Assembly (NCBI RefSeq): GCF_900148515.1 | Contig: NZ_FRXN01000003.1 | Location: 786,757 to 850,756 of the forward strand | Reading direction: 5' to 3' | Length of the DNA: 64,000 bases | Source: Algoriphagus zhangzhouensis | Lineage (GTDB): Bacteria > Bacteroidota > Bacteroidia > Cytophagales > Cyclobacteriaceae | Part shown: positions 25,945 to 34,261 of the stretch, in pieces | Position numbering within the stretch: the stretch's first letter is position 1 | How the letters are laid out: each line of letters starts with the position of its first letter | Notes under the pieces: generated by a model | Databases searched by the model: none | Seen by the model: only the letters and a program-made list of their open reading frames with translations | Told to the model about the DNA's origin: nothing | Program-made: the position numbers and the translations under genes

Positions 25945-26095
25945 TTTTTACAAAAAAAAGATAAAAAAACCTTGTATAAAACCTGTAAAATGACTCAATA
26001 AACATTGTGGAAAATAAACCACTAATAAGCTTTAGATTTGTAATACAAATGCGGATATAAATAACAAGAAATAAGTAAATCTGATTTTGAATTAA

Positions 26096-26118
26096 AGGAG
26101 TCTGAATTTCGGACTCCT
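26096..26118 (+). terminator. Terminator-like hairpin
   Basis: AGGAGTC / GACTCCT, a 7-bp perfect stem extended by a T-G pair, with a weakly T-rich 3' side. It lies about 110 nt before the GH106 gene and may end a leader transcript or be an mRNA structure. Confidence 0.45.
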
Positions 26119-26226
26119 ATTCTTTCCATTTGTCAGAAAAGGCTCCAGGTCCATGACAGTCCACCGGATTGAAAAACCTATATTGGAAATTCAAGATTAC
26201 AATCAATTCAGGATCTGTCCAATTCC

Positions 26227-28938
26227 ATGAAAAGAACCTATTTCTTATCTCTGTTTTTCGTTTTCCTTTTTACCAGTCAGTCCATTTTTGCTCAAACTGA
26301 GGATCCAAATGCCAAACCCTGGACCCGTTGGTGGTGGCTGGGAAGTATAGTCACAGAGGAGGGAATCACACATAATTTAGAAGACCTCAGTAAAGCCGGG
26401 TTCGGCGGAGTGGAAATCGTTCCTATTTATGGCGTCATGGGCGAAGAGGAAAAAGAAATACCTTACCTCTCTGAGCTCTGGCTTCAAATGCTGGACCACA
26501 CCATTCAGGAAGCCCATAGATTGAATTTGGATGTAGACATTTCCATTGGTTCCGGATGGCCAATAGGTGGCCCGCAGGTAAGCCCTGATATCGCTGCCAA
26601 AAAGTTTGAAATCGAATCGTTTCAATCCACTACCAAGCCTGATCTTGAACAAATCAAAAAATCAGACAGTGCCATCGTCTGGGCGAAAGCGGTCATGAGT
26701 GAAAACAATACCAAAGAAGTTCCGCAGGATGGAAACTTGAATTCTCCACAACCAACTTGGGATATTTTTCTAATCAAATCTTCTTTGACTGGCCAAAAAG
26801 TAAAACGAGCAGCACCGGGCGGAGCAGGCTTGGTCATGGATCATTTCAATGAAGCCGCGCTTCAGCAGTTTCTGGTAAAGTTCGACTCGATATTTTCAGA
26901 TAGAAACCAAAAGCCCAGATCCTTTTTCAATGACAGTTACGAAGTCTATGGAGCGAATTGGACGGATGAGTTTTTGGAAGAATTCGAAAAGCGCAGAGGC
27001 TATGATTTCCGAAATTATTTTGAATTGCTTTTGGGAGCAGAATCCGACCTCAAGAAGCGAGTTTACATGGATTATCAGCAAACCATAGCAGATTTGCTTT
27101 TGGAGGAATTTGTCACGCCACTACAAAAATGGACCAATCAAATGGGCATTTCTTTGAGCAATCAAGCCCATGGCTCTCCGGGAAATCTTTTGGATTTATA
27201 TGCTGCGGCAGATCTTCCCCAAACGGAAGCATTTGGAACCAGTCGATTTGATATTCCTTTGGTCAGAAATGATCCCGATTTTGATGAAAGTCGCTTCGGA
27301 AAACCAGAACCTCTCACTTACAAATTCGCTTCATCTGCCGCCAATTTGACAGGCAAGAAAAGGTCTGGTTCGGAAAGTTTCACCTGGCTTGCAGACCATT
27401 TCAAAATCGCACTTTCCATGATCAAGCCGCAAGTGGATGAGCTTTTGGTCAATGGCATCAATCACATTTATTATCATGGGCTCCCCTATTCACCTTATGA
27501 AGAAGGTTTTCCGGGTTGGCAGTTTTATGCCGCTGTTAATTTTGGACCTCAGGCTGGGTTTTGGAATCAGACCCCTCTTCTGAACCGCTACATCTACAAC
27601 TCACAACTGATTTTACAAAATTCTCTTCCTGATCAGGATGTATTGCTTTATTTCCCTATTGATGATATCTGGGCAAATTCAGGAAATTCTACCGGCATCG
27701 TTCAACTGGATGTACACCATGCCGAAAGGTGGCTTTTGAATACTTCTGTGGGGCATTTGGCAGAAGAACTGATGAATTCGGGCTATCAGTTTGATTATAT
27801 CTCAGATCGATTGTTAGAAAATTTGACTATTACCGAAGATGGTTCAATTCTATCGGGGAAAGCCAAATACAAAGCGATAGTGATTCCAGAAGTTGAGTTT
27901 ATTCCACTTTCGACACTTCAACAACTTGAGCAGCTATCTCAAAAAGGGGCAAAAATCATATTCAAAAATCAATTGCCTAGCTCTACAGCTGGACTTTTTG
28001 ATTATGAAGAAAAGAATAAAAAACTCGAAGTAATCAATCAAAAATTGAAAGCTTCAACAAATGTGATAATCAGCACCTCTATTTCTAAGGAACTTAGAAA
28101 CTGGAGGATCCAATCAGAAGAGTTTTCCGAAAAAGGCTTAAGCTTTTTGAGAAAAAAAGATGAATCTGAAAATCACTTTTATTTCGTCACCAATTTGAAA
28201 AATGAGTTTCATAGCGATTCTATCTCACTTTCTATTTTTGGTAAATCTATCGAGTTGTATGACCCAAATACCGGCAAAAAGGGTTTTGTAGATTTTTCAA
28301 AAACTAAGGCTGGTACCCCTAAAATATTCCTACAGCTACAACCAGGGCAGTCGATTTTTATCAAATCTTATGCTTCTGAGAGGAATGAAGATGAAAAGTG
28401 GAATTACATTATTCCTGAAGGAAATCCTGAATCGATTCAAGGACCGTGGAAATTAAGTTTCCTTCCTCGATATAGTCCCTTACCTGAGTCGACCACTCTT
28501 TCCGCGCTAAAATCCTGGACAGAATTATCGGATGAAAAAGCAAAGTATTTCGGAGGAACAGGAGTTTACACTACAAGCTTTGATTTACCTGAAAGCTGGA
28601 ATGAAAAGGAAAGCTTTCTCCTCAAATTGGGAGATGTCCGAGAATCCGCAGATGTCTATATCAATGGAAAACTGGTTGGCAATGCCTGGTCAGTTCCTTT
28701 TGACTTGGTGATTCCAGAAGGATTGCTTCGTAAATCCGGTAATGAACTCCGAATTGAAGTGACCAATTTGGCGATCAACCAAATCATCGCGATTGATCAA
28801 AAAGGAGAGAAAAACTGGAAGAAATTCAAGGACGCAAATATTGTCAACATCAATTATAAGCCATTTGACGCATCGGAATATCCTACGGCATTATCTGGCT
28901 TATTGGGCCCTGTGCAACTTTTTAGGTTGAAAAATTAA
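26227..28938 (+). CDS. GH106-type alpha-L-rhamnosidase-like glycoside hydrolase
   Basis: A 903-aa secreted enzyme resembling glycoside hydrolase family 106 (alpha-L-rhamnosidases acting on pectin/rhamnogalacturonan-type glycans). A signal peptide ends at IFAQ (about residue 23). The N-terminal signature PWTRWWWLGSIVTEEGITHNLEDLSKAGFGGVEI is typical of the family. The barrel region includes SIGSGWPIGGP and SFFNDSYEVYGANWTDEFLEEF, which hold candidate catalytic acids. A galactose-binding-like jelly roll closes the protein (about residues 760-900; GGTGVYTTSFDLPE, DVYINGKLVGNAWSVPFD). Placement beside susC/susD supports a role in glycan degradation; the exact substrate is inference. Confidence 0.85.
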   Translation: MKRTYFLSLFFVFLFTSQSIFAQTEDPNAKPWTRWWWLGSIVTEEGITHNLEDLSKAGFGGVEIVPIYGVMGEEEKEIPYLSELWLQMLDHTIQEAHRLNLDVDISIGSGWPIGGPQVSPDIAAKKFEIESFQSTTKPDLEQIKKSDSAIVWAKAVMSENNTKEVPQDGNLNSPQPTWDIFLIKSSLTGQKVKRAAPGGAGLVMDHFNEAALQQFLVKFDSIFSDRNQKPRSFFNDSYEVYGANWTDEFLEEFEKRRGYDFRNYFELLLGAESDLKKRVYMDYQQTIADLLLEEFVTPLQKWTNQMGISLSNQAHGSPGNLLDLYAAADLPQTEAFGTSRFDIPLVRNDPDFDESRFGKPEPLTYKFASSAANLTGKKRSGSESFTWLADHFKIALSMIKPQVDELLVNGINHIYYHGLPYSPYEEGFPGWQFYAAVNFGPQAGFWNQTPLLNRYIYNSQLILQNSLPDQDVLLYFPIDDIWANSGNSTGIVQLDVHHAERWLLNTSVGHLAEELMNSGYQFDYISDRLLENLTITEDGSILSGKAKYKAIVIPEVEFIPLSTLQQLEQLSQKGAKIIFKNQLPSSTAGLFDYEEKNKKLEVINQKLKASTNVIISTSISKELRNWRIQSEEFSEKGLSFLRKKDESENHFYFVTNLKNEFHSDSISLSIFGKSIELYDPNTGKKGFVDFSKTKAGTPKIFLQLQPGQSIFIKSYASERNEDEKWNYIIPEGNPESIQGPWKLSFLPRYSPLPESTTLSALKSWTELSDEKAKYFGGTGVYTTSFDLPESWNEKESFLLKLGDVRESADVYINGKLVGNAWSVPFDLVIPEGLLRKSGNELRIEVTNLAINQIIAIDQKGEKNWKKFKDANIVNINYKPFDASEYPTALSGLLGPVQLFRLKN

Positions 28939-29261
28939 CCCCCACACAAACACACATTTCTCGACTTTACAATTTTTTAATCTAATGGTAATTTTTTGGG
29001 ACCACCCTCTTTGAAAGGATTGGCGTAACCTTGCGCCCGAATTCAAAAAAACCAGACACCTTAAAATCTCAAATTAAAAATCAGTATATTATTTCAGTTT
29101 TTTCATAAAACTAGATATATACAACCTATTTATTCGCTAGAGTCGAAATTTTGTATTAGGGTATTTTTAGAAGCAATATTTTCACAAAAGAGACAATCTC
29201 TCTGCCAATCGCTTTTCAAAAAGACCATAAACCCAATTTAAACTCTCAAAACCATCGCACT
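28939..29261. other. Leader region of the susCD genes
   Basis: A 0.32-kb AT-rich gap without a gene. It probably carries the susC promoter, but I find no element with both boxes in good order. No terminator is evident after the GH106 gene, so read-through is possible. Confidence 0.35.
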
Positions 29262-32200
29262 ATGATGAAACTTTTATCCAAAAAACATTGGTCTGCCCTC
29301 CTTTTAATAGGACTGGGCTGCCAATTCACATTTTCGGCACCGAGCTTTGCCGAAGGTAATTTCGCAAGGATTTCAGCCTATGAAAAACAGGCAGAAATCA
29401 GAGGAACTGTAACCGATGAAAGCGGCGAGGAACTCATAGGAGCCTCTGTCAGTATCAAAGGAACAGTAACCGGAACCATTACAGATATTGACGGAAGCTT
29501 CTCTATCAATGCGAACCCGGGAGATGTTTTGGTATTTTCTTACATCGGATACATTTCTAAAGAGGTGACTCTAGGAAATGAAACCACATTGAATGTAGAA
29601 TTGACAGCTGACATTACCCAATTGGAAGATGTAGTCGTAGTTGCTTACGGTGTTCAGAAAAAATCTGACGTAACTGGTGCAATTAGCTCTACTAAATCTG
29701 AAGACTTCAACAAAGGTGTTGTGGTCAACCCAGGTCAATTGCTTCAAGGTAAGGTTGCTGGTGTCAATGTCACCAATACGAGTGGCGAGCCAGGTGCTGC
29801 GCAGGATGTAATTATCCGTGGTATCGGTAGTTTGAGATCAGGAACCACCCCACTTTATGTAGTAGATGGTTTTGTTTTGGACAATACCACTACCGGTTTG
29901 GCAAGTAACCCTCTGAACTTTATCAATCCGCAGGATATCGAAAGTATCGATGTATTGAAAGATGCTTCGGCAGCAGCCATTTATGGTGCTCGTGCTGCAA
30001 ACGGGGTAATTGTTATTACTACCAAAAGAGGAAAAGAAGGTAAAACTGAAATGAATCTTTCCGTTTCTACTGCTTGGTCCAACATGGCCAACAAAATCGA
30101 TGTTTTCTCAGCTGATGAATTCAGAAGACAAGTTCCTGCTATTGGCGGAACCTTGTATGATGCTGGTGGAAATACTGATTGGCAGGATGCATTGACTCAA
30201 ACTGGCCGTTCCAATAACATCAACTTCTCAATGAGTGGAGCTGCAAGTGAGAGATTCTCTTACTATGTATCTGCAGGTGTAGAAGATTTGGAAGGTATTC
30301 TATTGAATTCTGAACTGAAGCGTTATTCAGGCAGAGTAAACATGACTCAGAAAGCTTTGAATGGTCGATTCAATGTTGACTATAATTTGACGGCTTCCAG
30401 AACGGAAAACTTCAGACCTGACAATGGCGGAATAATCGTGAACATGTTGCAATTGAACCCAACTATTCCAGCCTTTACAAATGGATCGCCAACTCAATTG
30501 GTGGACATGTTGAATCCGGTGGTGAACAATGAGATCTATTCAGATGTAGCTATCAACAACAGAATGTTGGCAAACATTTCTCCTTCATATGAAATCATCA
30601 AGGGACTGACTTACAAATTGAATTTGGGTGTTGATTTCTCTACTACAAATAGAGATGTTCAGAGAAAACCATACAACCTTTTGGAAGGATATGAATTGGG
30701 CTATTTGAACTCTGCTATCACAAGAAACTCCAACCAATTGGTTGAAAATATCCTGACATACAAATTTGAATCAGGTAAAATTGAAACCACTGTTTTAGCA
30801 GGTCATTCTTATCAAAAGACTTTTGTTCAGCAACAAGCATTCAACCTTACAGGCTTTGCAAACAATGATGTAGATCCGATTTATCAGGATCAAACCAGTA
30901 CTCAAGAACAACCTACTACAGTAAACTCTTATGCGATTGAAAATGAATTGCAGTCATTCTTTGGAAGAGTAAACTACGGATATGATGGAAAGTACCTTGC
31001 CACTGCTACTTTGAGAGCGGATGGTTCTTCCAAATTTGGAGAGAACAATAAATACGGAGTGTTCCCATCCTTTGCATTGGGTTGGAACATCAGCAGAGAA
31101 GGATTTATGCAAGAGTCATTTTTTGACAACTTGAAATTGAGAGCGAGCTGGGGACAAACTGGTAATCAAGAAATCCCTTCTAAAATTACTCAGTTGAGTT
31201 TTTCTGAAAGCAAAGGAGGAAACGATACTTATCCTTTGACTCCAGGAGCGACTACTTTGGACGGCTATCCTTATGGTACAATCTTCACCAGGCTGGCAAA
31301 TCCTGACATCCAATGGGAAGTTTCCACCCAGACCAACATTGGTCTAGACTTCAGCTTCTTTGATTTCAGACTATCAGGTACTGTTGATTACTTCAACAAA
31401 ATCTCTGAAAACATCCTATTGGAAGTAGTTCCAGCCGATCCGATTCAGCCAACAGCTACCTACTGGACCAATGTGCCAGACATGCAGATCCAAAACCAAG
31501 GCTTCGAATTTGGTTTGGAATACAATAATGATCCTCAGCGTCCTTTCCAATTCAACTTGGGCGGTAATGCTACTATCATTGACAACAAAGTTGTTAACTC
31601 TCCATTTGCAGTTTTGACAACAGGTGCGGCGTCAGGTGCAGGCCAAACAGGTGCAACTATCAATGGTTATATCAACGGTGAGCCTATTGGTGCTTTCTAT
31701 ATGAAAGATTTCATCGGAATCGGTGAAAATGGTTTGAACGCTTTCCGTGATGTAAACGGTGACGGTCAAGTATTGGAAAATGACAGAACAGTCGTGGGGT
31801 CAGCTCTTCCAAAAATGTTGTACGCATTCCACACAAACCTTAAATACAAGGGCTTTGATTTAGGTATCAATTTCAATGGCGCTTCTGGAAATAAGATTTT
31901 CAACCACACCACCATGTCTTTGTTCCAAAAAGGAATGTTGGCATCTTCTTTCAACACTACGGATTTTGCTACCCAATATCCTGAAGAAGACATCACAAAT
32001 GCCAATGAGGTTTCCACTCGTTATTTGGAAGATGGAAGCTTCTTGAGATTGAACAACGCAACTTTGGCATATAGCCTAAGACCAGAAGCAATTGGATTGG
32101 GTGATGTTGTGAGAAATATCAGAATCTCATTGACAGGCCAAAACTTATTTGTGATCACAAACTATTCTGGTTTCGATCCTGAGGTAAATACAGGTAGCTC

Positions 32201-32288
32201 TACTGGTGGAGTTCAAACTTTCGGTATTGATCGATTCACATACCCTAAAGCTAGAACTATTCTATTGGGCTTAAACGTAGCTTTCTAA
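29262..32288 (+). CDS. susC: SusC/RagA-type TonB-dependent outer-membrane transporter
   Basis: A 1008-aa outer-membrane receptor that imports oligosaccharides together with the SusD lipoprotein. The order of parts is: a signal peptide (to about residue 30), a carboxypeptidase-D regulatory-like domain (about 46-122; GTVTDESGEELIGASVSIKGT, GSFSINANPGDVLVFSYIGY), a SusC/RagA linker (VVAYGVQKKSDVTGAIS), a plug with LYVVDGFVLDN and IESIDVLKDASAAAIYGARAANGVIVITTKRG, then a 22-strand barrel ending in LLGLNVAF with terminal F. No N-terminal STN domain is present, so it probably does not signal to an anti-sigma factor. SusD follows 34 nt later. The glycan is not determinable from sequence. Confidence 0.95.
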   Translation: MMKLLSKKHWSALLLIGLGCQFTFSAPSFAEGNFARISAYEKQAEIRGTVTDESGEELIGASVSIKGTVTGTITDIDGSFSINANPGDVLVFSYIGYISKEVTLGNETTLNVELTADITQLEDVVVVAYGVQKKSDVTGAISSTKSEDFNKGVVVNPGQLLQGKVAGVNVTNTSGEPGAAQDVIIRGIGSLRSGTTPLYVVDGFVLDNTTTGLASNPLNFINPQDIESIDVLKDASAAAIYGARAANGVIVITTKRGKEGKTEMNLSVSTAWSNMANKIDVFSADEFRRQVPAIGGTLYDAGGNTDWQDALTQTGRSNNINFSMSGAASERFSYYVSAGVEDLEGILLNSELKRYSGRVNMTQKALNGRFNVDYNLTASRTENFRPDNGGIIVNMLQLNPTIPAFTNGSPTQLVDMLNPVVNNEIYSDVAINNRMLANISPSYEIIKGLTYKLNLGVDFSTTNRDVQRKPYNLLEGYELGYLNSAITRNSNQLVENILTYKFESGKIETTVLAGHSYQKTFVQQQAFNLTGFANNDVDPIYQDQTSTQEQPTTVNSYAIENELQSFFGRVNYGYDGKYLATATLRADGSSKFGENNKYGVFPSFALGWNISREGFMQESFFDNLKLRASWGQTGNQEIPSKITQLSFSESKGGNDTYPLTPGATTLDGYPYGTIFTRLANPDIQWEVSTQTNIGLDFSFFDFRLSGTVDYFNKISENILLEVVPADPIQPTATYWTNVPDMQIQNQGFEFGLEYNNDPQRPFQFNLGGNATIIDNKVVNSPFAVLTTGAASGAGQTGATINGYINGEPIGAFYMKDFIGIGENGLNAFRDVNGDGQVLENDRTVVGSALPKMLYAFHTNLKYKGFDLGINFNGASGNKIFNHTTMSLFQKGMLASSFNTTDFATQYPEEDITNANEVSTRYLEDGSFLRLNNATLAYSLRPEAIGLGDVVRNIRISLTGQNLFVITNYSGFDPEVNTGSSTGGVQTFGIDRFTYPKARTILLGLNVAF

Positions 32289-32322
32289 GCTCCTGATTTT
32301 TAGATCTTAAAAAACGAAAAAG

Positions 32323-34071
32323 ATGAAAAAGAATATATTCAATAAAACAATATTAGGGACTTTGCTCTTGTTTGGAGCAGCCTGTACAGACCTAGAAGAG
32401 CCGATCTTAGATGAATCCTTGGCTGGTGAAGGTCAAGCAGAGCCTATTAGTGGAGCAATTGCTCCAGCATACGGACAGATCTCATCCGTTTGGTACCATA
32501 CTAATTACTACGGATTACAATTAATCTCATCAGATGAAGCGATCCTCCCTTACCGAGGTGGAACAGATTGGTTTGATGGGGGTAAATTTATTGCTACTCA
32601 TCAGCATTTGATGACTCCTGGAAACGACCTAGTTGGTAGTTCTTGGAATGAGTTGACAAAAAATATCTCCAGAGCGATCTCTGCGATTGAAGTATTGAGA
32701 CCTTTGGCAGATGCAGGTGATCAGCAAGCAGCTTCTGCATTGTATGAAATGATTGCCTTAAGAGCCTACTTAAACATGTTGGCTTTGGATAGTTGGGGAA
32801 TTGCTTTTGACAAAGAAGTTTCCAGTGACATTTCTGTAATCTTGAGAGGTGATGATGCTATCAATTACATCAAAGATGAATTTCTTTCAGTAGTTGATTT
32901 GATCAATACAGATTTGGGACCTGGTAGATTAACCCAATCAGCAGTTTATGGCTTTTTGGCAAGACTCCACTTGAATGCAGCAGTTTATCGTGATCCTTAC
33001 GGAACTCCTAATTTCACCTCTGAGGATATGAATAAGGTGGTAGAATACACCAACAATATCATCAGTTCAGGAAAATTCAATTTCTCTGCAGAATACTTCG
33101 ACCTTTTCAATGATGATAACAACAGCAATTCTGAAATCATCTTCGCATTGGATCAAAGAGGTGTATTGAGAGACGAGCATAGCCGTTGGGCTTATTGGTC
33201 TATCGCTGGATCCATGTTCCCTAGACCTGAGTCGCCAAGTGCAGACGGTACAGATGGTCCTGCATTCACCTCTGACTTTATTCAAACTTGGATGGATGCT
33301 TATGAGGTGGATCCTGCAGAGGCTGATGCAAGGTTTTTCAAAATGAATGAAATGATCCCTGAGGACATTCAAGATTTGACTGGACTTTCACCATTGAATG
33401 ACGAAGACAATTACTATTGCATCACAGATGAAGATTTTGAAATGAACCGTGGTGTATTAAGAGGAGTGCAGTGGGGACCTAGAAAAGGGGATGATGGAGC
33501 ATTCTTGAGATGTGATGATGGAAAAGTGAGAATCTACCCAGTAATCCAAAGAAAAGGAAATGGACCTGATAAAGACGTCGGATATGTAAATCATACCATG
33601 ATGGTAGACTTTACTAATGAAGGAAGATTGCATAATACTGGATTCAGATGTGCGAAATACCAGTTTAGTCATACATCTCCAAACGGGAACCATTACAGCA
33701 GCGTGGACCTAGTTTTGATGAGATTGGCTGAGATCTATTTGATGAGAGCTGAAGCAAAATTAAGATTAGGAGATTCTGCAGGAGCATTGACTGACTTGAA
33801 TACAGTGAGAACCTCCAGAACTGCTCGTCCTGAAGTGACGCCAGCAGCTTTGAATTCTATCGATTTGGAAATTCTTTTCAGAGAGCGTGGATTCGAATTG
33901 TATTGGGAAGGCTTCAGAAGAGCAGATCAAATCCGATTTGGAAAATATGAGGATTCCTGGACCGAAAAAACTGATACAGACGTCTATAAAAGATTGTTCC
34001 CAATACCACAAAGCGCCATTGATGGTGCATCCAATGTGGAAGGATTCCTAGTTCAGAATCAAGGGTATTAA
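32323..34071 (+). CDS. susD: SusD/RagB family nutrient-binding lipoprotein
   Basis: A 582-aa outer-membrane lipoprotein that caps the SusC channel and binds glycan. The lipobox is LFGAAC (cysteine at about residue 21). An N-terminal SusD-like TPR region is visible (NISRAISAIEVLRPLADAGDQQAASALYEMIALRAYLNMLALDSWG), followed by the C-terminal SusD region (SSVDLVLMRLAEIYLMRAEAKLRLG and FRERGFELYWEGFRRADQIRFGKY), both family hallmarks. It is the last gene of the locus, directly followed by a strong terminator. Confidence 0.95.
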   Translation: MKKNIFNKTILGTLLLFGAACTDLEEPILDESLAGEGQAEPISGAIAPAYGQISSVWYHTNYYGLQLISSDEAILPYRGGTDWFDGGKFIATHQHLMTPGNDLVGSSWNELTKNISRAISAIEVLRPLADAGDQQAASALYEMIALRAYLNMLALDSWGIAFDKEVSSDISVILRGDDAINYIKDEFLSVVDLINTDLGPGRLTQSAVYGFLARLHLNAAVYRDPYGTPNFTSEDMNKVVEYTNNIISSGKFNFSAEYFDLFNDDNNSNSEIIFALDQRGVLRDEHSRWAYWSIAGSMFPRPESPSADGTDGPAFTSDFIQTWMDAYEVDPAEADARFFKMNEMIPEDIQDLTGLSPLNDEDNYYCITDEDFEMNRGVLRGVQWGPRKGDDGAFLRCDDGKVRIYPVIQRKGNGPDKDVGYVNHTMMVDFTNEGRLHNTGFRCAKYQFSHTSPNGNHYSSVDLVLMRLAEIYLMRAEAKLRLGDSAGALTDLNTVRTSRTARPEVTPAALNSIDLEILFRERGFELYWEGFRRADQIRFGKYEDSWTEKTDTDVYKRLFPIPQSAIDGASNVEGFLVQNQGY

Positions 34072-34089
34072 TCGATAACCTATTCAATT

Positions 34090-34126
34090 AAAAATGGCAG
34101 CAAAAGTATATTTTGCTGCCATTTTT
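34090..34126. terminator. Terminator after susD
   Basis: AAAAATGGCAGCAAAA / TTTTGCTGCCATTTTT is a 16-bp perfect stem with a GTATA loop and T-run. It is placed between susD and the convergent small ORF of the ABC operon and can serve both strands. Confidence 0.9.
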
Positions 34127-34140
34127 TTATAATCAGTAGT

Positions 34141-34242
34141 CTATCGGTATAGTACCAGTCCCAAGAGCATTAGAGTTAACAGGAACAACCCCATAAGGAT
34201 CATATACATCCACTTTACTTTTTCCCAAGGAAAAAAACTCAT
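34141..34242 (-). CDS. 33-aa single-pass membrane protein (small ORF)
   Basis: A 33-codon frame begins with ATG 19 nt after the stop of the ABC permease on the same strand and ends just before the terminator. The product is MSFFPWEKVKWMYM followed by a run of 17 hydrophobic residues and a final Y-R, i.e. a short cytoplasmic aromatic/basic head and one membrane helix. Position and topology suggest an accessory subunit of the transporter. No family is recognised, and expression is unproven. Confidence 0.45.
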   Translation of the reverse strand: MSFFPWEKVKWMYMILMGLFLLTLMLLGLVLYR

Positions 34243-34261
34243 ATTTCTAACCAGTTTTAAA

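Larger units (their letters stand above)
25627..26226. other. 0.6-kb intergenic region ahead of the GH106 locus
   Basis: No coding frame seen. It holds an 11-bp tandem repeat (25901-25944), an imperfect inverted repeat that overlaps its end (25941-25984) and a terminator-like hairpin (26096-26118). Its AT content is high. Confidence 0.5.
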
